Origin: Siphonodentalium dalli
Taxonomy: Eukaryota; Mollusca; Scaphopoda; Gadilida; Siphonodentaliidae
NCBI GenBank assembly: GCA_032622095.1
Contig: CP136069.1
Coordinates: 103,448,278-103,512,277 of the forward strand
Length of the DNA stretch: 64,000 nucleotides
Direction of reading: 5' to 3'
Position 1 is the first letter of the stretch. Every line of letters starts with the position of its first letter. Positions 20,824-31,923 of the stretch are shown here, piece by piece. A program made the translations under genes and the position numbers. The notes beneath the pieces were generated by a model. The model did no database searches and was not told the DNA's origin. It saw only the letters and a list, made by a program, of their open reading frames with translations.

Positions 20824-23800
20824 TTAACCCGTACCTGTCGGAAACGGCCGCCAGTCAGGGGTTAACAGTGCCGTGTCCGCTCGAGCTATCGACTTGGGGA
20901 TAGGAACTTTGGTACATTCGGATCCATTCTACACGATAGTGCAAACCCCATCCCGCTCGGACCCCTACACTCTTATGACTAATATGTAGGTTTTCTACAC
21001 AAAATGTGTAGCCCTGCTACACAATCATTATTCAATTTTGATCTTAAACATATTTGTGTAGTATATGTGTAGTTTCATATTCGTACACATATTGTGTAAC
21101 AATTTTTACACATAAATGGGTAAATTTTTACACATTTATACACAACTGTGTGTATAAAATCAACACATATCCCTTACACATTTTGTGTAGGTTCTTACAC
21201 ACACAGTTCGTAGACAAGAAATGCAAGTTCAGTAGTCCGACCTGTGGGTATATTATTAAAGATATATGCAGATTTATATGTTAAAACTTTCATGGCGCAT
21301 AGTGGGATGTAGTATTTTGTTCTGTAGTGTGAGTTTTTGCTTTGAATGAACAAACCAGGGTCGAGGCGTGATTGCATAATATTAGTATTATTACAACAAT
21401 CATAACAAGAGTCTAAGCGCAGTAATCGCCATGAAAGTTTTAACAAATAAATCCTCATATACTATTAATACTATACCCACACATTGGAATTCCGAACTTA
21501 CATCCTTGTCTACGATCGCTGTAGATTGTATTCCAAAAAATATACTCAAACAATATGGCCGTCACGTAGCAGACTATGCAACTGAAGGCATCGCAATGCG
21601 CATGCTCAACGTTCTTACACAATTGCGTGTAACAAAATATACACATTATGTGTAGAACGGCACTGGTCAATGTATTTGTATGTAAAACTACACATTGCTA
21701 TGTGTATTAACCGGGTTTACACATTTGATGTGTAATCGTTTCTACACATTAGTTATAAGAGTGTAGGGGCGGTCCGGTCGGCTGGTGTTAATTTCGGCGT
21801 TTTTGCGTACATTTATAGCGAATTTGGCAGCAGCGTATGGGTCAATGTATTCACTTCCGCTGCAGCTAGCGACTTGTCCGATCGCCCATGGATGCATATG
21901 GGTATTCACTTCATGATATAATGTCCATTTCCGTGGTCAGGCAGTCATGGGAGGTGCGGTCGGCGCCTTTTTGGATTTCCGTACCTGGCGGAAACGGCCG
22001 CCAGTCAGGGGTTAACAGTGCCGTGTCCGCTCGAGCTATCGACTTGGGGATTGGAACTTTGGTACATTCGGATCCATTCTACACGATAGTGCAAACCCCA
22101 TCCCGCTCGGACCCCTAGGGGCGGTCCGGTCGGCTGGTGTTAATTTCGGCGTTTTTGCGTACATTTATAGCGAATTTGGCAGCAGCGTATGGGTCAATTT
22201 ATTTACTTCCGCTGCAGCTAGCGACTTGTCCGATCGCCCATGGCTGCATATGGGTATTCACTTCATGATATAATGTCCATTTCCGTGGTCAGGCAGTCAG
22301 GGGAGGTGCGGTCGGCGCCTTTTTGGATTTCCCGTACCTGGCGGAAACGGCCGCCAGTCAGGGTTAACAGTGCCGTGTCCGCTCGAGCTATCGACTTGGG
22401 GATTGGAACTTTGGTACATTCGGGTCCATTCTACACGATAGTGCAAACCCCATCTCGCTCGGACCCCTAGGGGCGGTCCGGTCGGCGGGTGTTAATTTCG
22501 GCGTTTTTGCGTACATTTATAGCGAATTTGGCAGCAGCGTATATATGGGTTAATTTATTCACTTCCGCTGCAGCTAGCGACTTGTCCGATCGCCCATGGA
22601 TGCATATGGGTATTCACTTCATGATATACTGTCCATTTCCGTGGTCAGGCAGTCAGGGGAGGTGCGGTCAGAGCCTTTTTGGATTTCCCGTACCTGGCGG
22701 AAACGGCCGCCAGTCAGGGGTTAACAGTGCCGTGTCCGCTCGAGCTATCGACTTGGGGATTGGAACTTTGGTACATTCGTATCCATTCTACACGATAGTG
22801 CAAACCCCATCTCGCTCGGAACCCTAGGGGCGGTCCGGTCGGCGGGTGTTAATTTCGGCGTTTTTGCGTACATTTATAGCGAATTTGGCAGCAGCGTATG
22901 GGTTAATTTATTCACTTCCGCTGCAGCTAGCGACTTGTCCGATCGCACATGGATGCATATGGGTATTCACTTCATGATATAATGTCCATTTTCGTGGTCA
23001 GGCAGTCAGGGGATGTGCGGTCGGCGCCTTTTTGGATTTCCCGTACCCGGTGGAAACGGCCGCCAGTCAGGGGTTAACAGTGCCGTGTCCGCTCGAGCTA
23101 TCGACTTTGGGATTGGAACTTTGGTACATTCGGGTCCATTCTACACGATAGTGCAAACCCCATCTCGCTCGGACCCCTAGGGGCGGTCCGGTCGGCGGGT
23201 GTTAATTTCGGCGTTTTTGCGTACATTTATAGCGAATTTGGCAGCAGCGTATATATGGGTTAATTTATTCACTTCCGCTGCAGCTATCGACTTGTCCGAT
23301 CGCCCATGGATGCATATGGGTATTCACTTCATTATATAATGTCCATTTCCGTGGTCAGGCAGTCAGGGGATGTGCGGTCGGCGCATTTTTGGATTTCCCG
23401 TACCTGGCGGAAACGGCCGCCAGTCAGGGGTTAACAGTGCCGTGTCCGCTCGAGCTATCGACTTGGGGATGGGAACTTTGGTACATTCTGGTCCATTCTA
23501 CACGATAGTGCAAACCCCATCTCGCTCGGTCCCCTAGGGGCGGTCCGGTCGGCGGGTGTTAATTTCGGCGTTTTTGCGTATATTTATAGCGAATTTGGCA
23601 GCAGCGTATGGGTTAATTTATTCACTTCCGCTGCAGCTAGCGACTTGTCCGATCGCCCATGGCTGCATATGGGTATTCACTTCATGATATAATGTCCATT
23701 TCCGTGGTCAGGCAGTCATGGGAGGTGCGCTCGGCGCCTTTTTGGATTTCCCGTACCTGGTGGAAACGGCCGCCAGTCAGGGGTTAACAGTGCCGTGTCC

Positions 23801-23893
23801 GCTCGAGCTATCGACTTGGGGATTGGAACTTTGGTACATTCGGGTCCATTCTACACGATAGTGCAAACCCCATCTCGCTCGGACCCCTAGGGG
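20824..23893 (-). repeat. Inverted array of ~352-357-bp monomers
   Basis: CGGTCCGGTC marks unit joints at 21770, 22122, 22474, 22831, 23184, 23541 and 23894 (intervals 352, 352, 357, 353, 357, 353). A first partial unit (20824-20965) is cut by a MITE. Monomers differ by scattered point changes. Apparent 76-codon frames repeated in several units are a by-product of the satellite and not genes. Confidence 0.9.
20968..21763. mobile_element. 796-bp TIR element in the satellite, TA duplication
   Basis: The ends match CACTCTTATRACTAATRTG inverted, flanked by TA at 20966-20967 and 21764-21765. Other monomers read CCCCTAGGGG at that point, so the uninserted state is known and the TA duplication is exact, as for Tc1/mariner-type elements. 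TGTGTAA/TTACACA words recur throughout both ends. An internal inverted repeat pairs about 21200-21300 with about 21425-21530. No transposase is present. Confidence 0.85.
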
Positions 23894-24423
23894 CGGTCCG
23901 GTCGGGTGCGGTCGGGTCCAGTCGGGTGCGGTCGAGTGCGGTCGGGTTTTAGTAGGACCGAAACTAGCACTATCATATAATTGGCTCGACCAGAAGGTCC
24001 ATAACCGAGATATTTTTTAACTCGGCAATAAAAAATCACAGATAGCTATATACGAGAATGGAGAGGCAGTATATCAAACTCGAACAAAAGCATATTATAT
24101 CGCATCATCAAACATGACTACCAAGAATTTGTGTACTTCCTCCAGGATGTAATAATGTTGGATTGTGCCAGTTTTCATTTGTTCATTCTTTGGGGATTTT
24201 GCCATATAAACATGTTTTTTCAAATGCTGAGGTATTGTTTACATATTGGTCTATTGTACCCGCCTATTGACGCCATGTTACTAATGAACTCTACTCACTG
24301 CTAATTGAAAACGACCACAGTCGACAACCCCTGTCTGGCTGGAATGTTCACGGCTCAGCGATTTCTAATTAACTTTTCAGCAGTTGGATAGGGCCGACGC
24401 AAGTCCGCTTTATTTACCTAAAT

Positions 24424-25949
24424 ATGACAATCGACAACATTCTCACGGAAACTGACGCTGTTCTCAACGGCACTTATCCTAACACCAATCATGGGTCAAT
24501 GATCACCGACACGGTAAACAAGACAATGCCAGTACAGAACAGCGTTTGTTTTGTCAATGATAAATCTACTGACATATCCTTATCATCATCAAGTTTGTCA
24601 TCCACCCGTTTCGTTGTTCGTAGACTTCATAAGACAATCTAACGAATATGCTCCGAACTCTCATGCTCAAATAGTATGGTTTTTATGCACTCATTTTTAT
24701 GCACTCATTTCCGAAAAACCATATCACAGATCTCTTCCTTATGGAGTCTAAACGGAACAAATCAACTCTACACAGGATTCGTGTTGTAATCTTCAATGAA
24801 GCTAAAATTATGCCCAGATTTCAATCATAATTTTTTTTTCAAAGGGTTTCAAAGAATGGTGCAATTGCCGACAAACTTTCTAAGGATATTTATGAGCTTC
24901 TTCTGTTTATTTTTGACAATAACTCGTCCAATCTCTCTGAAATTGTAAACTTCTTCCCGAAGTGTTCAAATTCTCAACTGTCTCAACACTTACAAAACGA
25001 CTCGAGTGCCAACATTGATGGTCAGAAATATATTACAATGGCAGAATTACATGTTCTTGCTAAGGCAATTGCCGATGTTAAAACTGATGTTGTGGTTATG
25101 CATGTACAGAATGAATCTCTATCAAAATTCTTTCACGGGGATATGCCCTCATTGACTTCCAACGTCGATAGTCTTATGGAAGAACAAATTAAAAACGATG
25201 AGAAATTCAATACCATTGAACAAACCCAAGAGGAATTGAAACTGTCAGCTGAGCGCAGTGAAGATGACCGCCTAAACGGAATTGCAAAGATGAAAACGGA
25301 CATGCTATTCCTGAAAAAGGACTTCGCTGAGATGTTGGGGGCAATGGACGGTCTAGTCAAGAAGTTGAATGACTACGGTAGCGCTATTGGTAACAATAAA
25401 ACTGAAATGAAGAAAATATCCAATGACTTTAATACTTATAAGAAATCAGCCCACTCTATTTGCAAAGACGAGTGCTTCAAACACACACAGTCCGCAGTCA
25501 ATGAATTATTCGCTTCAATGAACAAGCGCATCGATGAAATTGCTTCCAACCTAACTTTTCACTCCGACTCCTCTCTATCGCAAAGTACCAACGCAACAGG
25601 CCTGACATGTGATCCAACGCCCGTGACGTCAAACGCTCGAATCTCTGATACACTGCCACATAACTCTACATTCAAGGAACAAATATGCCCAGATAGCGCT
25701 ATGTATCATGCTCACCTCGACAACAGACATCACCCAACCTCTCCCATCATCAAAACCGACTCTGCAGATTGCGTGAATAGTGCCAACCAAGTTCCATTTA
25801 TTTGTGACAGTGCTATTGACGATACCAGTGACGTGTACAACCAAGATCAGTATACCGAAGTTAAGCGACCTTATTTAACTGAAAACCACGACTCGGATAA
25901 TTACATCGAACAATCTAAATGGAATCCCACGTTATCAAACATGGTGTAG
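24424..25949 (+). pseudogene. LINE-B ORF1 protein, N-terminal and coiled-coil part
   Basis: An ATG at 24424 starts 72 codons rich in T/N/S, then the frame is lost (frameshift near 24600-24750). The frame is open again from 24831 after a nine-T run, with NNSSNLSEIVNFFPKCSNSQ and MAELHVLAKAIADVKTD at 25038. The following ~140 residues have heptad-like spacing (MEEQIKNDEKFNTIEQTQEE), consistent with a trimeric coiled-coil ORF1p. The tail to 25949 is Ser/Asp-rich and poorly ordered. ORF1p binds LINE RNA. The frame changes again after 25949. Confidence 0.7.
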
Positions 25950-26039
25950 ATTCTGAATTTGATACTGGGGAAGAGGATGGATATGACTTTCGACCTCACT
26001 ATCCCACCAGCAAGCCAGTGGTGACCACAATAAGAGTAG

Positions 26040-26376
26040 ACATAGTCATTCACAATCTAATCGGCAGTGGAGCACTAACAATGCGAAGCTTCGAAACCCA
26101 AATCCTATTAAAACTGAACGATTCTATGTCTCAAATTTCCCGGACTATGTGACAATTAGATCTATTGAAAACAGTTTAAGTGAATGTGGTCTTCGCTTCT
26201 CTATTGTTCGCCGAATCAGAGGTGGGTACGGAGAAAAACTAATCGTGCGTATCAACGTTGACCAAGAACAGTCACACAAGGTCATGGACCCCTTCTTTTG
26301 GCCCAAAGGAGTTTACTGTCGCCCGTGGCTGTCAGAGTGGCATTACGGGAAGTACACGCGAGCTTCGATGCCTTGA
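26040..26376 (+). pseudogene. LINE-B ORF1 C-terminal (RRM-like) domain
   Basis: In a shifted frame the sequence WSTNNAKLRNPNPIKTERFY leads to VSNFPDYVTIRSIENSLSEC. It ends with DPFFWPKGVYCRPWLSEW and a TGA at 26374. The F-Y-V-S-N-F start and FWPKGVYCRPW end are characteristic of the C-terminal RNA-binding part of ORF1 in CR1-like LINEs. Confidence 0.7.
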
Positions 26377-26539
26377 ACTTTACTTGGATTATTGTAACTT
26401 CCAATAACTTTTGCCCACTGATTTGTGAACTGTTTTCATGTACCGCTGTAAATAACAGCTCTGTGCGCGATAAGTGATTGTGCAGCTTACTCTCGAGATC
26501 CATACGATGTTACGTCACTCTTATTTTCGCATTCTCTGT

Positions 26540-27160
26540 GCCAGCATTATGGCCTTGTCCATATTCTCGTGGAATTTGACTGGGGCATTTTCCAGCTGTT
26601 CCTACTTGTCAAAAATTCTAAACACTGATACTGTTGATGTGTGTGGCCTTAGTTAGCACTGGCTGTCCAGCCATAATGCCCATTTCTTACAAACCTTGAG
26701 CGATCATTATTCATGTCTATTTTGGCATAAACGCTATGCCAATAGAGTTGCCTTACTTGACATACAAGACGACCGTTTAGTTGGACTTCAATTGCAAATG
26801 ACCGATCACACGTTCTTGTACATATTTCAAGTGTATCTTCCGTCATCCAATTACACAGTCGATTTCTATAAGGAGTATTTGAACAAATTAACTAATCTCG
26901 TGAATAGTTACTCCACCCTAAGAAAAATAATTCTAATGGGTGATTTCAATGGTAACATCGACAAAACCTACTCTCGCAATAACGCATTCAGATTTTTTTA
27001 TGGATTGCCATCCACTTAAATTCACGCAAATGGAAATGGGAACTCTATTATCGATCACATTCTTGTGTCTGAATATGACATCCACTCACTAATCAATGTG
27101 TCTGTCTTAGATGATGATGCACTGAACGTATCGAACCATAGACCACTTTTTGCATCATTT
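26540..27160 (+). pseudogene. LINE-B APE endonuclease domain
   Basis: LSIFSWNLTGAFSSCSYLSK and TVDVCGLS-stop-HWLSSHNAHF are the N-terminal blocks; the catalytic glutamate of GLSEHW is a TAG stop at about 26653. IFQVYLPSSNYTVDFYKEYL, LMGDFNGN (26936-26956) and VSNHRPLF (catalytic H, about 27128-27151) follow. Frameshifts occur at about 26690 and 27017. All other catalytic residues are retained, so decay is young. Confidence 0.8.
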
Positions 27161-27196
27161 AACTTTCAGTTTGTTACCCACTCTGCACCGATGTAA

Positions 27197-27973
27197 AACA
27201 CCGCTGTCCGTTTCAAGTGGGAGCTTCTCGATTCTTCACATGAACATCTTCTCAACTACCAAGAATCGATTGACGCACATCATCTCCCATCTATGGCAAT
27301 ATCCGATAACAGCTCCTTGGAAAGTTTCTATGATGAACTCGTTATAGCATTGAATTCGGCATCCGCTCAAACTATACCACGTAAAAAATTCAACAAACAT
27401 CTCAAACCATACTGGGACCAAACTCTAAAACATCTCCATAGAGAAATGCGTGAATATCGTAAACGTTGGATTTATTCTGGTAGAATTCATTCAAATCTTG
27501 ATATTGCATTTATGAGGTACAAGGATGCCAACAGAGAATTCCGTAAATATCATCGCCAAAGAGTCTCGGCTTTTGTATCCGAATCGGATGATAAACTCGA
27601 TCACTGCGCTAAAATCGACCAAGAACGATTCTTTCGCACGTTTAACTCTATGAAATCCAGACTAGGCACATCTCAACCAACTTACTTTGAACACAACTCT
27701 CAAATCTTGCGTACCGAAACACAAATAAATGATGCATGGGCAGCCTACTTCGAGGGCATCTACACTCCATCTGGAGACGAGTCCTTCAACAATGATCACT
27801 TCATTTCCGTAAACGACATTGTCTATGAGCTATCAAATGATCAAAATGTGGCTAATACTGACAAATTACTATGCTCCGATGTGACTCGTGATGAAATTAC
27901 CGCAATTATACCTTCGCTCAGTAAACAGAAAGCACAAGGTTGTGATGGACTTTCATATGAGCATGTCATATAG
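27197..27973 (+). pseudogene. LINE-B linker and RT N-terminus
   Basis: The uninterrupted frame from 27293 has KPYWDQTLKHLHREMREYRK and the conserved KDANREFRKYHRQR linker. It runs to ITAIIPSLSKQKAQGCDGLS-YEHVI, the K-A-x-G-x-D-G-L block of RT, before TAG at 27971. The polymerase would copy the element's RNA at the nick made by the endonuclease. Confidence 0.8.
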
Positions 27974-28465
27974 TGGGAGTGTGCGTCTTTTCGACAACTT
28001 AGCAATCTTATTTACCCACATGATTAAACTTGAATCGATCCCATCTAGTGCCAAGAAAGGAGTTATGGTTCCCCTTTTTAAAGGAGCTACGAAATCCAGA
28101 CATAAATTCGATAACTATAGAGCCATCACAATCCTCACTATTGTTTACAAGATCTTCGAAAGATTACTACTCAACAGACTTGAAACGAACACACCCAACT
28201 TAGCCATGTAAATGCGCTACAACACGGTTTCCAGAAGGGCGTGAGTTCCATCTCGACTTCGTACCTTTTGCAAGAGTGTATCTCCTATACGAAACAGCAA
28301 TCAAGCAAATTATGTTCATGTTTCCTTGACACACAAAAAGCTTTTGATACAGTCATGTTAAATGGCCTTATTTACAAATTACATAATAAGGGTCTGAAAA
28401 GTTAAGCTTGGCGTGTATTCGCAAACGTCCTAACAGGAATTTCGTGCTGTGTTAGATACAACGGA
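27974..28465 (+). pseudogene. LINE-B RT palm, frameshifted part
   Basis: In another frame LAILFTHMIKLESIPSSAKK, PLFKGATKSRHKFDNYRAIT and IVYKIFERLLLNRLET are RT blocks 1-2a. At 28318-28345 CFLDTQKAFDTV, the first catalytic-aspartate block, is visible. Two to three small frameshifts separate these pieces. Confidence 0.7.
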
Positions 28466-29869
28466 GTGTTCTCAAACTGGTTCGACGTCAAGCAGGGCAC
28501 CAGACAAGGCATCATAATTTCTCCGCTCATGTACATGTTATATATTGATGAACTCATAACCCTGCTTTCAACATCCTGGAATGGTCTGTCCATCTCGTCT
28601 CTGAACTGCTCGTCCCCAACTCAGGCCGACGACATGCCTCTCCTTTCACTTACTAGTCCCGGTCTGCAGTCTATGTGTGATATCTGTACCGACTACAGCA
28701 GAAAATGGAGGTTCAAATATAATCCGACGAAATATGTCTGCATTGTATTTAATGAATCCCACTCAGATTATAACCGTGCTATCCGCTCATGGTCTCTATG
28801 CGACCACCGTATTCAAGAATTCGACCACGCAACTCATTTGGGCATCCCAATCCACAAGTTCTCTCAACAAACTGCTATCATAGAAAACATATGCAAGAAA
28901 TTGCTCTCCACATATTTCATGTTATCAAATGCCGGGTTATATGCTGGTGGTATAACCCCTTCCAGCTGCGTGAAAATCTATAAATCGGTCGTTCTTCCCA
29001 GAGCACTTTTTGGGTCAGAACTTCTTTTCAACATATCACAGTCAAATATACTACAGCTCGAGAAAGCACATCGTTGTTGCGTGAAGAATATCCAGGGTTT
29101 ACACACAAGAGCTCGCACCCTACTTGCAGAGGGCCTTTGTGGCATCATTTCTCTGTACAACGTCATCGAACGACGCAAACTGTCATTTATTGCTACGCTA
29201 TGTAGAACCAGTATTGAGAAAACATCCGCTAGGGTATTCATTCTCAGACTTAACGAATCCATTTTATTGGGCGAACAGAGTCATCTTATCGAGAACTTCC
29301 ACCAAACGTTGTCAAAGTACAATCTACTCAATCATCTCGTGCACTTCTCGAATACCGGTCACTTTCCAATTAAATTTCTTTGGAAGAGTTTGATTCGCGA
29401 TAACGTTGACACTGTTCACCTCATGAAATGGGAATATGACGTTCACGCAGACAACGCTCTTTCGATATTAAAATTAATTCACCCTCGCCTAGAGACGAGC
29501 CTTCTTTGGTTAGCCTGCAAAAAGTACCCTAGAGATAAAGCTTCCTTCCTAACTGTAGGAAGACTCGTCTCTCGTACCACATACGAAGATGGGGGGAATT
29601 GTCAACTTTGTAGATCCGATTATCTCAATCCTGTGTGGCATGTCATATTGTATTGCCCTGCCTTTAGCAGTATCCGTAACACATTCTGGTATGACTTCAT
29701 AACTCACTTTTGTATTCCATGTTATTTAAAGCTTGAGGCTCTAAACTCGGACCAATTACTTGCTGTCTTCCTGAGATCCATGTCAATTGATTTGTCTGAT
29801 GAAGTAGCGGATATTTCTGATTTTACACGCACATTTGTGTTGCATAGCAAAACTTTGGAGGCTATATGA
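28466..29869 (+). pseudogene. LINE-B RT catalytic and C-terminal region
   Basis: This 467-codon frame, the longest in the window, begins FSNWFDVKQGTRQGIIISPL (RT block 4). The catalytic site reads QADD at 28622-28633, the usual YADD/QADD. The thumb (SVVLPRALFGSELLF) and the knuckle CQLCRSDYLNPVWHVILYC follow at residues about 375-393. It lacks its own start because the upstream palm is in other frames. It is intact enough to suggest recent activity, but in its present form LINE-B cannot make a full polymerase. Confidence 0.85.
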
Positions 29870-30027
29870 ATCATGCTCTCAAATGTCTTGTCGACTTTGA
29901 GCCGTTGTCTGAATGAACGATTAAATGATATTTTTTATGCAAATCGTGCATCACTTGATTTATTCACACCATTAGTATGCATTTTTATATTATTTGTATT
30001 CAATATATCGCATCGCCTGTCCATAGA
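29870..30027 (+). other. LINE-B 3' UTR, first part
   Basis: AT-rich sequence after the ORF2 stop. The final six bases (30022-30027, CATAGA) are the left copy of the Polinton target duplication. The 3' UTR continues at 32971. Confidence 0.6.
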
Positions 30028-31074
30028 AGTAGTATATAACGAGCTGTCTCGCCCCCATTCGAGTAGCAACCGCGCAACCAATGTTTACATCACACGTTGC
30101 TGTGTTGTGTTGTTAAGGGGGTATTTAAATTTAAAGGTAGACAATGGGTTTAAAGGGACAACAATTGAATTTAAATGCCTGTTATTGAAATGGATTTAAA
30201 GGGAAAGATAGAAGAATGAATCGGGTCATTGAATTTAATGAGTGTGTTGAATGGGATGTAATTGATAGAGTATACAAGAATGAATCGGGTCATTGAAACT
30301 GTTTCGAATGAGATCGGGTCAGTGGTTTATCTATAATTGAATGACAGATATATAAGAATTTGTTTTGTGCAAAAGCATAGCTGAATTAGATAGGATCTTG
30401 CATGGGATAACAAATGGATGTAATTGATAGAGTATACAATACGGGCATAATTGGAATGATATGCGGAAGCAACCGATCAGTAAGTATTAGTCAAATGAAC
30501 GAGTTTTATATATGTTACTATTTGGCAAGATCAGTCTTCATCAGATCACAGTGGGTACGAAGCGGACGATGACGAATGAATACAGCGAAAAAGAAAATCT
30601 CGGGATTCTTTTGAACCCCCAAATATCAATAAATATTAGTTATATTCCATAATCCCTCGGTTGATTCAATTGGTTAGGACTCCAAGCAGATATTTCGTCC
30701 CAGATCGAGCAAGTCGTGGGTTCAAACAGAGTGATAGTAGTCGACAAGTTTGAACATAACCTCTGTGCGCCGTTGGTTTACATATATCACGTGGTTTCCG
30801 CCACCAAGGTAGAGTTTATCCATGTAGCAGGAGGTGACCGTATATGATCGAAAATGGGTATAAATATTATATAGTATAGGTTACGTATATTCGGGTAGAT
30901 GGTTTGACTGCCTAAGCCCTAAGCTCCTCAACCTCAGCCATCAGGGGTGAGAGGTCACGCCGCGGTGTGTTATCACTAATGGAATAGGATATCGGGGTGA
31001 TAAACGATCGCGTTAACCCTATTGCGTATCGCCTATACATGTAATATCAAAGAAAATAGGGGGGTCGTGTACTT
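30028..31074 (+). repeat. Mini-Polinton left TIR
   Basis: Pairs with 31924-32970. Homology stops sharply at 31074, where the ATPase frame begins. Only a few scattered differences were noted in the outer 250 bases (for example near 30070, 30106 and 30129). No coding sequence seen. Confidence 0.9.
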
Positions 31075-31826
31075 TCATTTACCGCGTGGATTTCGGGACC
31101 CACTTCTTGCGGCAAAACACACTTGCTTAAGAGTATACTTCAAAATTGTTCAGCGAGTATACAGCCTTCACCCGACAAAATAATTTGGTTCTATAAGTAC
31201 TGGCAGCCATTATACGATGAAATCAAGGACACAGTCGCGCCATCTGTCCAGTTTCTACAAGGTCTTCCGACTAACTCGGACACCCTCATTCATTCTGGAA
31301 AAAATGTCTGATTGTACTTGATGACCTTATGTCTACGGCATCCAAGGATTCGCGGGTTACTGAATTATTCACGGAAGGCAGTCACCATTTGGGTATATCA
31401 GTGGTTGCGATTAATCAATCTCTCTACTATAACAAGGACCCTACCAAACGGAGAAATTGCCACTACTTGATTCTATTCAACAACCCTATAGATAAAATGC
31501 AGGTAATGACTTTAGCTCGTCAAATGTATCCAGAGAAAACACAACACTTTATGTCCCATTTCAATGAAGCTACCAATCAACCATTTGGTTATCTCGTAGT
31601 TGACTTAAAAACGAATACTCCAGAAAATTTGCGACTGCGTAGTAATGTGCTGACAAAGAAGAGTATAAAACAAGAAAGCATATTGCCAAATAACAGTAGT
31701 GTTGATGAGCCCGTCGAGGTGATAACGCATCAAAAGAAAGATAACATCAGTGAAACTACATACCCTGGGCTATTGTCACAGCAGGAATACGACTCTGTAA
31801 GAAGACAACATCATGCCAAGCTGTGA
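31060..31826 (+). pseudogene. Polinton-type packaging ATPase (FtsK/HerA-A32 class), one frameshift
   Basis: The frame is open from 31060 (after TAG) with no ATG, so the N-terminus is cut at the TIR boundary. GPTSCGKT at 31096-31119 is the Walker A loop. IIWFYKYWQPLYDEIK and FLQGLP follow, as in Polinton ATPases. At a six-A run (31299-31304) the frame slips by one base; immediately afterwards LIVLDDLM (31308-31331) is Walker B. FTEGSHHLGISVVAINQSLY, HYLILFNNPIDKMQVMTLAR and FGYLVVDLK complete the family pattern; a lysine/serine-rich tail ends at TGA 31824-31826. Such ATPases drive DNA into capsids in related elements and viruses. The slip could be decay, an assembly error or programmed frameshifting. 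Confidence 0.85.
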
Positions 31827-31914
31827 CGATTGTGGTGTCGTATTTGAGACCCATCATGATGTACAAAGGCACATTAAAAATTGGTGTATCTTCTTATCTG
31901 CAATATCCGCATAA
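31813..31914 (+). pseudogene. Truncated C2HC zinc-finger ORF overlapping the ATPase stop
   Basis: An ATG at 31813 lies 14 bases before the ATPase stop, in another frame. It encodes 33 residues ending at TAA 31912-31914. MPSCDDCGVVFETHHDVQRH followed by IKNWC forms one finger (C-x2-C ... H-x4-C). The frame is cut by the junction with the right TIR at 31924, so it is the head of a longer gene. Overlapping ATPase/zinc-finger order is, as I recall, seen in Polintons of aquatic animals. Too short for ordinary ORF callers. Confidence 0.7.
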
Positions 31915-31923
31915 CCTTCACAC

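Larger units (their letters stand above)
19252..23960. mobile_element. 4.7-kb palindromic, satellite-bearing TIR element
   Basis: The ends read GGTCCTACTAAAACCCGACC (left, from 19253) and its inverse (right, to 23959). They are followed by clustered ACCCGACCGC repeats. AAACTAGC is duplicated at 19244-19251 and 23961-23968 (8 bp). Another part of the window has the unfilled site GATAAACTAGGACTATC at 34091-34107. Inside, three forward ~352-bp monomers face about seven inverted ones, leaving a ~470-bp non-repetitive centre. No transposase is seen. Superfamily is open: 8 bp suggests hAT or a foldback/MULE-like element. Confidence 0.8.

Noticed and set aside
21888-22827. Repeated 76-112-codon frames (ISVVRQS...FYTIVQTPSRSDP)
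   Set aside because: They run through identical satellite monomers and keep open only because the monomer lacks stops; no start context or family.
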